A stretch of DNA of 64,000 nt from Streptomyces varsoviensis. Lineage in GTDB: Bacteria > Actinomycetota > Actinomycetes > Streptomycetales > Streptomycetaceae. The notes below the pieces were generated by a model, which saw only the letters and a list, made by a program, of their open reading frames with translations, was not told the origin of the DNA and did no database searches. Within the stretch, counting starts at the first letter, position 1. Each line of letters begins with the position of its first letter. Shown piece by piece: positions 55,007 to 63,991 of this stretch. The stretch covers positions 124,001 to 188,000 of the forward strand of contig NZ_JOBF01000005.1 in the NCBI RefSeq assembly GCF_000718635.1. The letters run 5' to 3'. A program made the translations under genes and the position numbers.

Positions 55007-55837
55007 TCACCGCTTGGCCTGGCTCGCGGGCTCGGGGCGCCCGGCGCGCGTCCCGGCGCCCGTACGCGCCCGGCCGTCGGCCCCGGCCCGGTTGCCGGTC
55101 CGGTGCTCGGCGTCGCCGGCCTGCTTCTCGGCCTTGGCGGCCTCCTCGGCGGCGGCCCGCTCGACCTTCTCCGGCACGACGAAGCGGTAGCCGACGTTGC
55201 GCACGGTCCCGATCAGGGACTCGTGCTCGGGGCCGAGCTTGGCCCGCAGCCGCCGTACGTGCACGTCCACGGTGCGGGTGCCGCCGAAGTAGTCGTAGCC
55301 CCACACCTCCTGGAGGAGCTGGGCGCGGGTGAAGACCCGGCCGGGGTGCTGCGCGAGGTACTTGATCAGCTCGAACTCCTTGAAGGTCAGGTCCAGGACC
55401 CGGCCCTTGAGCTTCGCGCTGTACGTCGCCTCGTCGACCGACAGGTCGCCGTTGCGGATCTCCATCGGGCTGTCGTCGCCGGTGATCTGCCGGCGGCCGG
55501 TCGCGAGCCGCAGCCGGGCCTCGACCTCGGCGGGTCCGGCGGTGTCGAGCAGGACGTCGTCGACGCCCCAGTCGGCGGTGACGGCGGCGAGCCCGCCCTC
55601 GGTCACCACGAGGATCAGCGGACAGCCCGGCCCGGTGGAGCGCAGGAGCTGGCAGAGGCCGCGCACATGCGGGAGGTCGCGGCGGCCGTCGATCAGTATG
55701 GCGTCGGCGCCGGGGGTGTCCACGAGGGCCGGCCCCTCGGCGGGCGCGACCCGGACGCTGTGCAGCAGCAGGCCCAGCGCGGGGAGCACCTCCGTCGACG
55801 GCTGAAGGGCGTTGGTCAGGAGCAGTAGCGAGCTCAC
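55007..55837 (-). CDS. glnR: Nitrogen regulator GlnR
   Basis: GlnR is the global nitrogen regulator of streptomycetes, activating glutamine synthetase, ammonium transport and nitrogen assimilation genes. An atypical receiver domain ([39 protein letters not shown]) lacks the usual phosphorylation pocket, and the winged-helix domain ([40 protein letters not shown]) binds GTNAC-n6-GAAAC sites. A variable Ala/Arg/Gly-rich tail follows. GTG 55837 gives the known start; the longer frame to 56017 has no family support. The match to Streptomyces coelicolor GlnR is near-perfect from memory. Confidence 0.96.
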   Translation of the reverse strand: MSSLLLLTNALQPSTEVLPALGLLLHSVRVAPAEGPALVDTPGADAILIDGRRDLPHVRGLCQLLRSTGPGCPLILVVTEGGLAAVTADWGVDDVLLDTAGPAEVEARLRLATGRRQITGDDSPMEIRNGDLSVDEATYSAKLKGRVLDLTFKEFELIKYLAQHPGRVFTRAQLLQEVWGYDYFGGTRTVDVHVRRLRAKLGPEHESLIGTVRNVGYRFVVPEKVERAAAEEAAKAEKQAGDAEHRTGNRAGADGRARTGAGTRAGRPEPASQAKR

Positions 55838-56072
55838 CGGCTGCCACCTGCCCCGGTATCCGGACGGTCCTGCACGCTTCGTTTGCCCATTACGTCGGTT
55901 CCTCCTAGGTCCCTGCGAGGGGGTACCTGCCGGCCTCGGCCGGGGGAGTATGCGGCACTGCTCTGTACGGTGGTGCGGTCCCGTGCGTTCATCCACGCTT
56001 CGCATGGTCGAAAGCACAAAAGGACCCGGGGGCTACGTTGCCCGGATCCTCCTGCCCAGCAGAATAGCCCAC

Positions 56073-56903
56073 ATGACTTCGGAGGCCCCGAGCGATTTTG
56101 CACACTCTTGTGTTCCATCGATCACTTCGAGTGTTCGGCGCGTCGCGCTGTTGACAACCGACGGGGTCCGTATCCAAGCCGCGTACGAGCCGGGCGCGGG
56201 CCTGCCGAAGGGGCTCGCCGTGGTGCTCGCGCACGGTTTCACGGGCGCGCTGGAGCGGCCCGCGCTGCGCCGCGCGGCGGCGGCGTTCGCACAGGTCGCG
56301 TCCGTGATCACGTTCTCGTTCCGGGGCCACGGCGGCTCCGGCGGCCGGTCCACGGTCGGCGACCGGGAGGTGCTGGACCTGGCGGCGGCGGTCCGCTGGG
56401 CGCGGGCGCTCGGATACCGGCGCGTGGCGACCGTAGGCTTCTCGATGGGCGGTTCGGTAGTCCTGCGCCACGCCGCGCTGTACGAACCGGAGCGCGAGGG
56501 GCGCACAGATGCGCGGACCGACATAGCGGTGGCGGTGAGCGCCCCCGCCCGCTGGTTCTACCGCGGCACCGCGCCGATGCGGCGGCTGCACTGGATCGTG
56601 ACGCGCCCGGCGGGCCGCCTCGTGTCCCGGTACGGGCTGCGCACCCGCGTCCACCACGAGGGCTGGAACCCCGTGCCGCTCTCCCCCGTCGCCGCCGCCC
56701 CGCTCATCGCCCCCACCCCCCTGCTGATCGTCCACGGCGAGCTCGACCCGTACTTCCCCCTCGACCACCCCCGCATGCTCGCCCAAGCCGCCGACCCGGC
56801 CACCACGGACCTGTGGATCGAACCGGGCTTCGGCCACGCGGAGAACGCGGCGCCCCCGGAACTGCTGGGCCGCATCGCGGGCTGGATCACGGAACACGCC
56901 TGA
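56073..56903 (+). CDS. Alpha/beta hydrolase
   Basis: This 276-residue hydrolase has the oxyanion segment AHGFTG, the nucleophile elbow GFSMGGSV (Ser), an acid Asp in HGELDPYFPLD and the His in EPGFGHAENA. It is probably an esterase or lipase-like enzyme of unknown substrate. ATG 56073 was chosen over upstream ATGs (56004, 55944) as the last before the conserved domain; no start has a strong ribosome site. It is divergent from glnR by about 235 nt. Confidence 0.82.
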   Translation: MTSEAPSDFAHSCVPSITSSVRRVALLTTDGVRIQAAYEPGAGLPKGLAVVLAHGFTGALERPALRRAAAAFAQVASVITFSFRGHGGSGGRSTVGDREVLDLAAAVRWARALGYRRVATVGFSMGGSVVLRHAALYEPEREGRTDARTDIAVAVSAPARWFYRGTAPMRRLHWIVTRPAGRLVSRYGLRTRVHHEGWNPVPLSPVAAAPLIAPTPLLIVHGELDPYFPLDHPRMLAQAADPATTDLWIEPGFGHAENAAPPELLGRIAGWITEHA

Positions 56904-56908
56904 GAGGC

Positions 56909-56959
56909 GGCCGTACGAAAGGGGGCCGGGGCGTGTCCCGGCCCCCCTTTCGTACGGCC
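56909..56959. terminator. Long bidirectional hairpin terminator
   Basis: Nearly perfect 22-23 nt arms beginning GGCCGTACGAAAGGGGGCC enclose a 6-nt loop, between convergent hydrolase and ABC exporter genes. Confidence 0.9.
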
Positions 56960-56973
56960 TTCGTGCGGGCCCG

Positions 56974-59199
56974 TCAGCCTGCCTCGACCTCGACGGCCGG
57001 CTCCGCGAACTGGGCGGTGTACAGGCGTGCGTAGGCGCCGTCCGCGGCCAGGAGGGAGTCGTGGGTGCCCTGCTCCACGATGTTGCCGGACTCCATGACG
57101 AGGATGAGGTCGGCGTCGCGGATGGTGGAGAGGCGGTGGGCGATGACGAAGCTCGTACGGCCCGAGCGGAGCTGCGCCATCGCGTGCTGGATCAGCACCT
57201 CGGTGCGGGTGTCGACCGAGCTGGTGGCCTCGTCGAGGACGAGGATCGCGGGCTCGGCGAGGAACGCCCGCGCGATGGTGATGAGCTGCTTCTCGCCGAC
57301 GCTGACGTTCGAGCCCTCCTCGTCGATGACCGTGTCGTAGCCGTCCGGCAGCGTCCGTACGAACCGGTCGACGTGCGTGGCCTTCGCCGCCTCCACGATC
57401 TTGTCCATCGAGGCGGACTCGGCCCCGTACGCGATGTTCTCGGCGATGGTGCCGCCGAACAGCCAGGTGTCCTGGAGCACCATGCCGATGTTGGACCGCA
57501 GCTCCTCGCGGGACATCTCGGCGATGTCGACGCCGTCCAGCGTGATGCGGCCGCCGTTCACCTCGTAGAACCGCATCAGCAGATTGACCATGGTCGTCTT
57601 GCCGGCCCCCGTCGGGCCGACGATGGCCACGGTCTGGCCGGGGCTGACCGTCAGCGAGAGGCCGTCGATGAGCGGGCGGTCCTTCTCGTACCGGAAGGAG
57701 ACGTCCTCGAAGGCGACCTGCCCGCGCACATGCTCCGGGCGCATCGGCTCGGCGGCGTCCGGGGACTGCTCCTCGGCGTCGAGCAGTTCGAAGACCCGCT
57801 CGGCGGAGGCTACGCCGGACTGCACCAGGTTCGCCATCGAGGCGACCTGCGTCAGCGGCTGGCTGAACTGGCGCGAGTACTGCACGAACGCCTGCACATC
57901 ACCGATCGACAGCGAGCCGCTGGCCACCCGCAGCCCGCCGACGACGGCCACCAGCACGTAGTTGAGGTTCCCGATGAACATCATCGCGGGCTGGATGATC
58001 CCCGAGATGAACTGCGCCTTGAAGCTGGCCGCGTACAGCGCCTCGTTCTCCTCGCGGAACGTCTGCGCGGACTCCTTCTGCCGGCCGAAGACCTTCACCA
58101 GCGAATGGCCGGTGTACATCTCCTCGATGTGGGCGTTGAGCTTGCCCGTCGACTTCCACTGCGCGACGAACTGCGGCTGCGCCCGCTTGCCGATCCGCGT
58201 CGCGACGACGATCGACAGCGGCACGGTGACCAGCGCGACCAGCGCCAGCAGCCAGGAGATCCAGAACATCATCGCCAGCACGCCGACAATCGTCAGCAGC
58301 GACGCCGCGATCTGGCTGAGCGTCTGCTGGAGGGTCGTCTGGATGTTGTCGATGTCGTTGGTGGCGCGGGAGAGGACCTCGCCGCGCGCCTGCTTGTCGA
58401 AGTAGCTCAGCGGCAGCTTGGCGAGCTTCTGCTCGACGTCCTCGCGCAGCCGGAAGACGGCCCGCTGCACGACGGTGGTGGCTATCCGGGCCTGGATGAA
58501 GCCGAAGACCGCCGAGCCGACGTAGATCAGCAGCACCCACATCAGCACCGTGCCGACGGCGCCGAAGTCGATGCCGTGGCCGGGTGTGAAGTCCATCGAG
58601 TCCAGCATGTCGGCGACGGTGCCGTTGCCCTGCTGCCGGACCCGCTCGACCGCCTCGGCCTTGGTCGTGCCGTCCGGCATCTGCCGGCCGATGACGCCCG
58701 CGAAGATCAGGTCGGTGGCCTTGCCGAGGATCTTCGGACCCAGAACGGACAGCGCGACGCTGACGAGGCCGAGCAGCAGGGCGACCGAGATGATGGCGCG
58801 CTCGGGGCGCAGCGAACCGAGCAGCCGGCGGCTGGAGCCGCGGAAGTCCATGGAGCGCTCGGTGGGCTGGCCGCCCATGAAGCGCGCCGGCCCCGCGGCG
58901 GGCGCCGGCCCGCGCCGCGGCTCGCCGTCCTCGGGGCCGTCGTCCTTGGGACCCCCGGCGGCCTCGGGTGCGGCGGCCTCGGACCCGCTGACCTTGGACC
59001 CGCCGGCCCCGGGCCCGCCGGCCTCAGGAGCGCTGTCCTTAGGACCGCTGTCCTTAGGAGCGCTGTCCTTGGGCCCGTCGTCCCCGGGGCCGGCCTGGGC
59101 CGGCCCCTGTGGGCTCGCGGGTTTCCCGGGTTTGTCGAGCTGTGGTTTCTCCGGGACTGCCGGGCCTTCCGGGCTCTCCGGGCCTTCCGGGGTACTCAC
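56974..59199 (-). CDS. ABC exporter half-transporter, long N-terminal extension
   Basis: This 741-residue protein fuses a six-helix transmembrane domain and an ATPase. The first about 120 residues are a low-complexity Asp/Lys/Pro/Ser/Gly tail with repeats such as PKDSAPKDSGPKDSAP. The ATPase has Walker A GPTGAGKTT, Q-loop VLQDTWLF, signature NVSVGEKQL (a variant of LSGGQ), Walker B AILVLDEATSSVD and H-loop VIAHRLS. The degenerate signature suggests that its partner provides the stronger ATPase site, as in heterodimeric exporters. Start overlaps the partner gene by 4 nt. It likely exports a lipid, drug or peptide. Confidence 0.93.
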   Translation of the reverse strand: MSTPEGPESPEGPAVPEKPQLDKPGKPASPQGPAQAGPGDDGPKDSAPKDSGPKDSAPEAGGPGAGGSKVSGSEAAAPEAAGGPKDDGPEDGEPRRGPAPAAGPARFMGGQPTERSMDFRGSSRRLLGSLRPERAIISVALLLGLVSVALSVLGPKILGKATDLIFAGVIGRQMPDGTTKAEAVERVRQQGNGTVADMLDSMDFTPGHGIDFGAVGTVLMWVLLIYVGSAVFGFIQARIATTVVQRAVFRLREDVEQKLAKLPLSYFDKQARGEVLSRATNDIDNIQTTLQQTLSQIAASLLTIVGVLAMMFWISWLLALVALVTVPLSIVVATRIGKRAQPQFVAQWKSTGKLNAHIEEMYTGHSLVKVFGRQKESAQTFREENEALYAASFKAQFISGIIQPAMMFIGNLNYVLVAVVGGLRVASGSLSIGDVQAFVQYSRQFSQPLTQVASMANLVQSGVASAERVFELLDAEEQSPDAAEPMRPEHVRGQVAFEDVSFRYEKDRPLIDGLSLTVSPGQTVAIVGPTGAGKTTMVNLLMRFYEVNGGRITLDGVDIAEMSREELRSNIGMVLQDTWLFGGTIAENIAYGAESASMDKIVEAAKATHVDRFVRTLPDGYDTVIDEEGSNVSVGEKQLITIARAFLAEPAILVLDEATSSVDTRTEVLIQHAMAQLRSGRTSFVIAHRLSTIRDADLILVMESGNIVEQGTHDSLLAADGAYARLYTAQFAEPAVEVEAG

Positions 59200-60929
59200 G
59201 CCGCCTCCTGCTCGGTGAGCTGGGAGAGCACGATCTCCCGGTACGTTTCATTGCCGGCCATCAGTTCCGCGTGGGTGCCGGTGCCCACGACGCGCCCCTC
59301 GTCGAGGACGACGATGCGGTCGGCGTCGCGGATCGTGGAGACGCGCTGGGCGACGATGACGACCGTCGCCCGCTCCGTGTCCCTCGCGAGCGCCGCCCGC
59401 AGCCGGGCGTCCGTCGCGTAGTCCAGCGCCGAGAACGAGTCGTCGAAGAGGTAGATCTCCGGCCGCCGGACCAGGGCCCGCGCGATGGCGAGGCGCTGGC
59501 GCTGCCCGCCGGAGACGTTGGAGCCGCCCTGCGCGATGGGCGCGTTCAGCCCGCCGTCCATCCGCTCGACGAAGTCGCGGGCCTGCGCCGTCTCCAGCGC
59601 CCGCCACAGTTCGTCGTCGGTCGCGTCGGGCTTTCCGTACCGCAGGTTCGAGGCGACGGTCCCGGAGAAGAGGTACGGCTTCTGCGGCACGAGACCGATG
59701 GCCTCGGCCATCGCCGCGGGGTCGAGGTCGCGTACGTCCACGCCGTCGACGAGCACCGCGCCGTCCGTGGCGTCGATGAGCCGCGGGACCAGGTTCAGCA
59801 GCGTCGTCTTGCCGCTGCCCGTCGACCCGATGACCGCCGTGGTCTCGCCGGGCCGCGCCACGAGGTCGATGTTCCGCAGCACCGGCTCCTCCGCGCCGGG
59901 GAAGCGGAACTCGACGCCCCGCAGTTCCAGGTGGCCGTCGCGGCGCAGCTCCGTGACCGGCGCGGCGGGCGGTACGACGCTGGAGTCGGTGGCGAGGACC
60001 TCGTGGATGCGCTCGGCGCACACCTCCGCGCGCGGCACCATCATGAACATGAAGGTTGCCATCATCACGGACATCAGGATCTGCATCAGATAGCTGAGGA
60101 ACGCGGTCAACGCTCCGACCTGCATGTCGCCGCTGTCGATGCGGTGCCCGCCGAACCACAGAACGGCGATCGAGGACAGGTTCACGACGAGCATCACGGC
60201 CGGGAACATCAGCGACATCAGCCGCCCGGCCCGCATGGACACGTCCATCAGCTCGGCGTTGGCGCCCGTGAAGCGCTTGCGCTCGTGGCCGTCCCGGACA
60301 AACGCGCGGATGACGCGGATGCCGGTGATCTGCTCGCGCAGCACCCGGTTGACGGTGTCGATGCGCTCCTGCACGCCCCGGAAGATCGGCCGCATCTTCC
60401 GCACGATCAGGGTCACGATGACGCCCAGTACGGGCACGATGACCAGCAGCAGCGCGGACAGCGGCACGTCCTGGTTGAGCGCCATGGCGATGCCGCCGAC
60501 GCACATGATGGGCGCGGAGACCATCAGCGTGAACGTCATCAGGGCCAGCATCTGCACCTGCTGGACGTCATTGGTGGTGCGCGTGATCAGGGACGGCGCG
60601 CCGAAGTCGCCGACCTCCCGCGCAGAGAAGGACTGCACCCGGTCGAAGACCGCGCCGCGCAGGTCGCGGCCGATCGCCATGGAGGTACGGGCACCGAAGT
60701 AGACCGCTCCGATCGCGCAGACGATCTGGAGCACGGTGACGGCGATCATCCAGCCGCCGGTGGACAGGATGTAACCGGTGTCGCCCTTGACGACACCCTT
60801 GTCGATGATGTCCGCGTTCAGCGTCGGGAGATACAGCGTGGCGAGCGTCTGCACGAGCTGCAGCAGCACGATCAACACGATCGGTTTGGAGTAGGGCCTC
60901 AGATACGCCCGCAAAAGTCGTACCAACAC
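59196..60929 (-). CDS. ABC exporter half-transporter
   Basis: This 577-residue protein has six transmembrane helices and a complete ATPase: Walker A GSTGSGKTT, Q-loop VPQKPYLF, canonical signature NVSGGQRQR, Walker B EIYLFDDSFSALD (Asp in place of the usual Glu after the DD, a degenerate catalytic site) and VIVAQRVS. Together with the downstream 741-residue protein it forms a heterodimeric exporter, each member carrying one degenerate element. This is similar to the mycobacterial and TmrAB-like pairs. No regulator or substrate clue is nearby. Confidence 0.93.
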   Translation of the reverse strand: MLVRLLRAYLRPYSKPIVLIVLLQLVQTLATLYLPTLNADIIDKGVVKGDTGYILSTGGWMIAVTVLQIVCAIGAVYFGARTSMAIGRDLRGAVFDRVQSFSAREVGDFGAPSLITRTTNDVQQVQMLALMTFTLMVSAPIMCVGGIAMALNQDVPLSALLLVIVPVLGVIVTLIVRKMRPIFRGVQERIDTVNRVLREQITGIRVIRAFVRDGHERKRFTGANAELMDVSMRAGRLMSLMFPAVMLVVNLSSIAVLWFGGHRIDSGDMQVGALTAFLSYLMQILMSVMMATFMFMMVPRAEVCAERIHEVLATDSSVVPPAAPVTELRRDGHLELRGVEFRFPGAEEPVLRNIDLVARPGETTAVIGSTGSGKTTLLNLVPRLIDATDGAVLVDGVDVRDLDPAAMAEAIGLVPQKPYLFSGTVASNLRYGKPDATDDELWRALETAQARDFVERMDGGLNAPIAQGGSNVSGGQRQRLAIARALVRRPEIYLFDDSFSALDYATDARLRAALARDTERATVVIVAQRVSTIRDADRIVVLDEGRVVGTGTHAELMAGNETYREIVLSQLTEQEAA

Positions 60930-61043
60930 ATCGGAACCCTATGCGAGATGACTCCATTCCGGCCCCTGCTTTTTCATGCCCTGAACGAGCCGCCGCCGCT
61001 ACCCGTCATCATGGGGAGCGGCACTTGACGGAAAGGGGTCGCC

Positions 61044-61322
61044 GTGGCGACGACACAGACAGCACCGGCCGGCACCATCCGGTACTGGGCCGCGGCGAAG
61101 TCCGCCGCCGGAGCCGCGGAGGAGCCCTACGCGGCCGCGACGCTCGCGGAGGCGCTGGACGCGGCCCGGCGGCTCCACAGCGAGCGGCCAGAGTTCGCGC
61201 GGGTACTGCTCCGCTGCTCGTTCCTGGTGGACGGGGACCCCGTCGGCACGCGCGACCACACGACGGTCCAATTGGCCGAGGGCGGCACGGTCGAGGTGCT
61301 CCCGCCCTTCGCAGGAGGGTGA
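61044..61322 (+). CDS. MoaD/ThiS family sulfur-carrier protein
   Basis: This 92-residue ubiquitin-like protein ends PFAGG, the C-terminal Gly-Gly used to form a thiocarboxylate for sulfur transfer (molybdopterin, thiamine or other sulfur insertion). The beta-grasp pattern TIRYWAAAKSAAG...VEVLPPFAGG is complete. GTG start with GAAAGGGG upstream. A Cys at position 58 is unusual. Its location, with a sulfur-type leader peptide a few genes on, suggests a role in thiosulfate/sulfide metabolism (inference). Confidence 0.9.
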   Translation: MATTQTAPAGTIRYWAAAKSAAGAAEEPYAAATLAEALDAARRLHSERPEFARVLLRCSFLVDGDPVGTRDHTTVQLAEGGTVEVLPPFAGG

Positions 61323-61332
61323 GCCCCGCACC

Positions 61333-62787
61333 ATGAGCAATCAGCCACACGGCCCGTACGACCCGTACGACCCGAACCGCCCCCACGGCCCGTACCCGCC
61401 CCAGCAGCAACAGCCGCCTTACGGACAGCAAGGGCAACAGGGCCAGACAGGCCAGCAGGGCCAGTACGGGCAGCATGGCCGCCCTGAGGGTTACGCGCCG
61501 CAGCAGGAGCCGTACGGGCAGCAGGGCGCCTACGGGCGCCAGGAACCGGGATCGTGGCCCACGCCCGCGGAGACCCAGCAGGCCCAGCAGCAGCCGTATT
61601 ACCCGGCCCAGCAGGGCGGCGGCTACCAGGACCAGGAGCAGCACACGCAGACCTGGTCGGGCCCGACCTGGGACACGCGGACCTGGCAGACCCTCTCGGC
61701 CCCGGCCGCCGCCGCTCCGGAACCGCCGCCGGGCTCCCCCGGCCCGCTGCCGCCCGAGCAGGGGCCGTACGGGACGAACGGCGGCTACGGGGCCGCGCCC
61801 CCCATGGCGTACGGGCAGTACCAGCAAGCCCCGGCCGGCCAGGCCGCGTGGCACGGCGACCAGTCCTCGGCGACGCACGCCCCCGCCGGCGCGTACGCCC
61901 CGATGGACGGCGGACAGGGCGCGCGGAGACCGACCTCCCAAGCGCCCCAGACGCCCCAGGCAGTCCAGACGGCTCGCCCAGCTCGGACGGCGGTCCAGGA
62001 AGAGCCGACGGCGCAGGCCCCGCAGCCCCCGATGACCGCCGCGGAGAAGGCCCGCGCCGAGGGCCGGCCGCAGATCCTCGCGCCGGGGCTCCAGCCCGCG
62101 GCGGTCACCGCCGTGCTGGCCGTACTGCTCGCCGTGGCGGCGCCGCTGCCGCAGGCGGTGCTCGCCCTCCCCGTGGTGCTGCTCCAGGCGGTCACGGCGG
62201 CGGGCTGGTTCCGGCTCAACGGCATGTGGCCCGCCCGGCAGGGCATCGCGCTGGCGTTCCTGGCCGGGGTGGTCGCCGACATCGGGCTGCTGGCCACCGA
62301 CGCGGACCAGGCGCCCACCGTGCTGATCGGCGCCGTCGGCGTCTGGATCCTGCTGGTCGTGGTCCTCCAGTTGCGCAGCCGCAGCACGCCGGACGAGCGG
62401 CTGTACGGGCTCACGGCCGCCGCGGCCGCCGCGGGCCTGGCGGTGCTCGCGGGAGGGCACCTGGCGGCGGACTCCGACGCCGTGGTGGTCGGCGCCCTCG
62501 CCGTCGCGGTCGCCGTGCTGGCCCGCGCGCTGCCGCTGCCGTCGGCGGCGTCGCTCGTCGTCTCCCTGGTGGCCGCCGCGGGCGCGGGCGTCGCGGCCGG
62601 GCAACTGACCGGCATCGGCCCGTCCGGCGCGCTGCTGGGCGCGGCGGCGGGCGTCTGCGCGCTGGTGGGGCTGCGGGTGGCGAGCTACGACTACCCGTCC
62701 CGGTTCGTGCATATGACCGCGGGCGTCGCCCTGCCGCTGGCGGCCGCGGCCCCGGTCGTCTACGTGATCGGCCGCGCGCTGACGTAA
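61333..62787 (+). CDS. Membrane protein with Gln/Pro/Tyr-rich N-terminus
   Basis: This 484-residue protein has about 230 residues of Gln/Gly/Pro/Tyr repeats (QQGQQGQTGQQGQYGQ, YGQQ) followed by about seven hydrophobic segments (about 245-480). It resembles actinobacterial membrane proteins of unknown role with intrinsically disordered N-termini. It starts 11 nt after the ThiS-like gene and is probably co-transcribed. No enzymatic motif is seen. Confidence 0.82.
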   Translation: MSNQPHGPYDPYDPNRPHGPYPPQQQQPPYGQQGQQGQTGQQGQYGQHGRPEGYAPQQEPYGQQGAYGRQEPGSWPTPAETQQAQQQPYYPAQQGGGYQDQEQHTQTWSGPTWDTRTWQTLSAPAAAAPEPPPGSPGPLPPEQGPYGTNGGYGAAPPMAYGQYQQAPAGQAAWHGDQSSATHAPAGAYAPMDGGQGARRPTSQAPQTPQAVQTARPARTAVQEEPTAQAPQPPMTAAEKARAEGRPQILAPGLQPAAVTAVLAVLLAVAAPLPQAVLALPVVLLQAVTAAGWFRLNGMWPARQGIALAFLAGVVADIGLLATDADQAPTVLIGAVGVWILLVVVLQLRSRSTPDERLYGLTAAAAAAGLAVLAGGHLAADSDAVVVGALAVAVAVLARALPLPSAASLVVSLVAAAGAGVAAGQLTGIGPSGALLGAAAGVCALVGLRVASYDYPSRFVHMTAGVALPLAAAAPVVYVIGRALT

Positions 62788-62898
62788 CCCGTCGCCCCCT
62801 CGTCGGCCACGCCGGCGATCGACTCCGGTTAGGCTCACTGCACGGGCGGGGGGCCTGACCTGGAGCACGCGACCGAGAACGTGGGGGAACCGAAGGCA

Positions 62899-63609
62899 AT
62901 GCGCGGACTGCGAATACTGCTGATCGTCGTGGTGGTGCTGGGCATCCTGTTCGTGGCGGCCGACCGCGTCGCGGTCTACTTCGCCGAGAACGAGGCGGCC
63001 AAGAAGATCAAGAGCAGCCAGAACCTGAGCGAGACGCCGGACGTGTCCATCAAGGGCTTCCCCTTCCTGACCCAGGTGGCCGACTCCAAGCTGGACGAGG
63101 TCCACGTGGGCGTCGACGGCGTCTCGGCCAGCGCGGGCGGCCGCTCGATCCGGGTCACGAAGCTCGACGCCACGCTGCACGACGTGAAGATCAACAGCAG
63201 CTTCTCGTCCGCCACCGCCGACACCGCGACGGGCTCCGCGCACATCTCGTACGCGGACCTCACCAAGGCCGCCGACCCCGGCGTGAAGGTCTCCTACGGC
63301 GGTCGCGACAAGAACGGCACGAGCCAGGTGAAGGTCAGCGCGGGCGTCCCGGTCCCGGTGCTGGGCCGCACGGTGGAGCGCAGCGTGGTCTCGACCGTCA
63401 CGATGGTGCACGGCGACACGATCCGGCTGCACGCGGACAGCGTGCCGGGCCAGGAGATCCCCGGCCTGGAGGGCCTGATCCGCAAGAAGATCGACTTCGA
63501 CCGGAAGATCGACGGGCTGCCCCGGGGGCTCAAGCTCGACAAGATCACCACCAACGAGGACGGCGTGGACATCACCGTCACCGGCTCCCACGTGGAGCTG
63601 GCGGGCTGA
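62899..63609 (+). CDS. DUF2993 (LmeA-like) protein
   Basis: This 236-residue protein starts MRGLRILLIVVVVLGILFV, a membrane anchor or signal, and contains the DUF2993 pattern (VSIKGFPFLTQVADSKLDEVHV; SIRVTKLDATLHDVKI). The mycobacterial relative LmeA is a periplasmic lipid-binding protein affecting lipoglycan synthesis. ATG 62899 was chosen because GGGGGA lies about 10 nt upstream; the frame opens at GTG 62881. Periplasmic location is inferred. Confidence 0.88.
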   Translation: MRGLRILLIVVVVLGILFVAADRVAVYFAENEAAKKIKSSQNLSETPDVSIKGFPFLTQVADSKLDEVHVGVDGVSASAGGRSIRVTKLDATLHDVKINSSFSSATADTATGSAHISYADLTKAADPGVKVSYGGRDKNGTSQVKVSAGVPVPVLGRTVERSVVSTVTMVHGDTIRLHADSVPGQEIPGLEGLIRKKIDFDRKIDGLPRGLKLDKITTNEDGVDITVTGSHVELAG

Positions 63610-63629
63610 CGTCCCAGGTGGCCGCTCGG

Positions 63630-63697
63630 GGCGGGCCATCGCCCGTCCAGGACGGGCCATCGCCCGCTCAGGACGGGCCATCGCCCGCTCAGGACGG
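63630..63697 (+). repeat. Three 21-bp tandem repeats
   Basis: Three copies of a GGGCCATCGCCCGCTCAGGAC unit (first copy slightly different) follow the DUF2993 stop codon. Each unit contains the small hairpin GGGC-CATC-GCCC, so they could act as stacked terminators. Confidence 0.8.
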
Positions 63698-63840
63698 ACG
63701 CCCCGTCCACGCAGCGAGACGCCTACGTCCGTACAGCAGGAACGGCCGGGCGCCCAAGGCCCGTACGGACGCCCGTACGGGCCGCACAGCGCCTTCCCGC
63801 CATATCGGTCAGCCGAGGCGTCCCGCATACATCCCATATC

Positions 63841-63859
63841 CTGAGACTCTTCATCTCAG
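63841..63859. promoter_or_regulatory. Inverted repeat upstream of the sulfur leader
   Basis: Perfect 6-bp arms CTGAGA / TCTCAG around CTCTTCA lie 15 nt before the -35 element. This is a possible operator. Confidence 0.45.
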
Positions 63860-63873
63860 CATCCGACACCCCG

Positions 63874-63903
63874 GTGACACGCGCGCCCGTCCGTCCCTAC
63901 GAT
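63874..63903 (+). promoter_or_regulatory. Promoter of the leader-peptide gene
   Basis: -35 GTGACA (63874-63879) and -10 TACGAT (63898-63903) are spaced 18 nt. The ATG at 63911 lies 7 nt after the -10, so the transcript is probably leaderless. Confidence 0.6.
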
Positions 63904-63910
63904 CGGCCCT

Positions 63911-63991
63911 ATGAAGCGACAGGCGGATCTCACGAAGCGGCGGGCAGTCGACCTGTGCCGCGTCGCCGCCATGCTCTGTCACAGCGCCTGA
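63911..63991 (+). CDS. Cysteine-attenuator leader peptide
   Basis: This 26-residue peptide (MKRQADLTKRRAVDLCRVAA and six more residues ending MLCHSA) matches the short actinobacterial leaders with a VDLxRVxxxxC pattern that precede sulfur-assimilation genes such as thiosulfate sulfurtransferase. Ribosome progress at its two Cys codons is thought to tune downstream expression to cysteine supply. The promoter and start spacing indicate a leaderless mRNA. The regulated gene, most likely a sulfurtransferase, is beyond the window's right edge. Confidence 0.8.
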   Translation: MKRQADLTKRRAVDLCRVAAMLCHSA

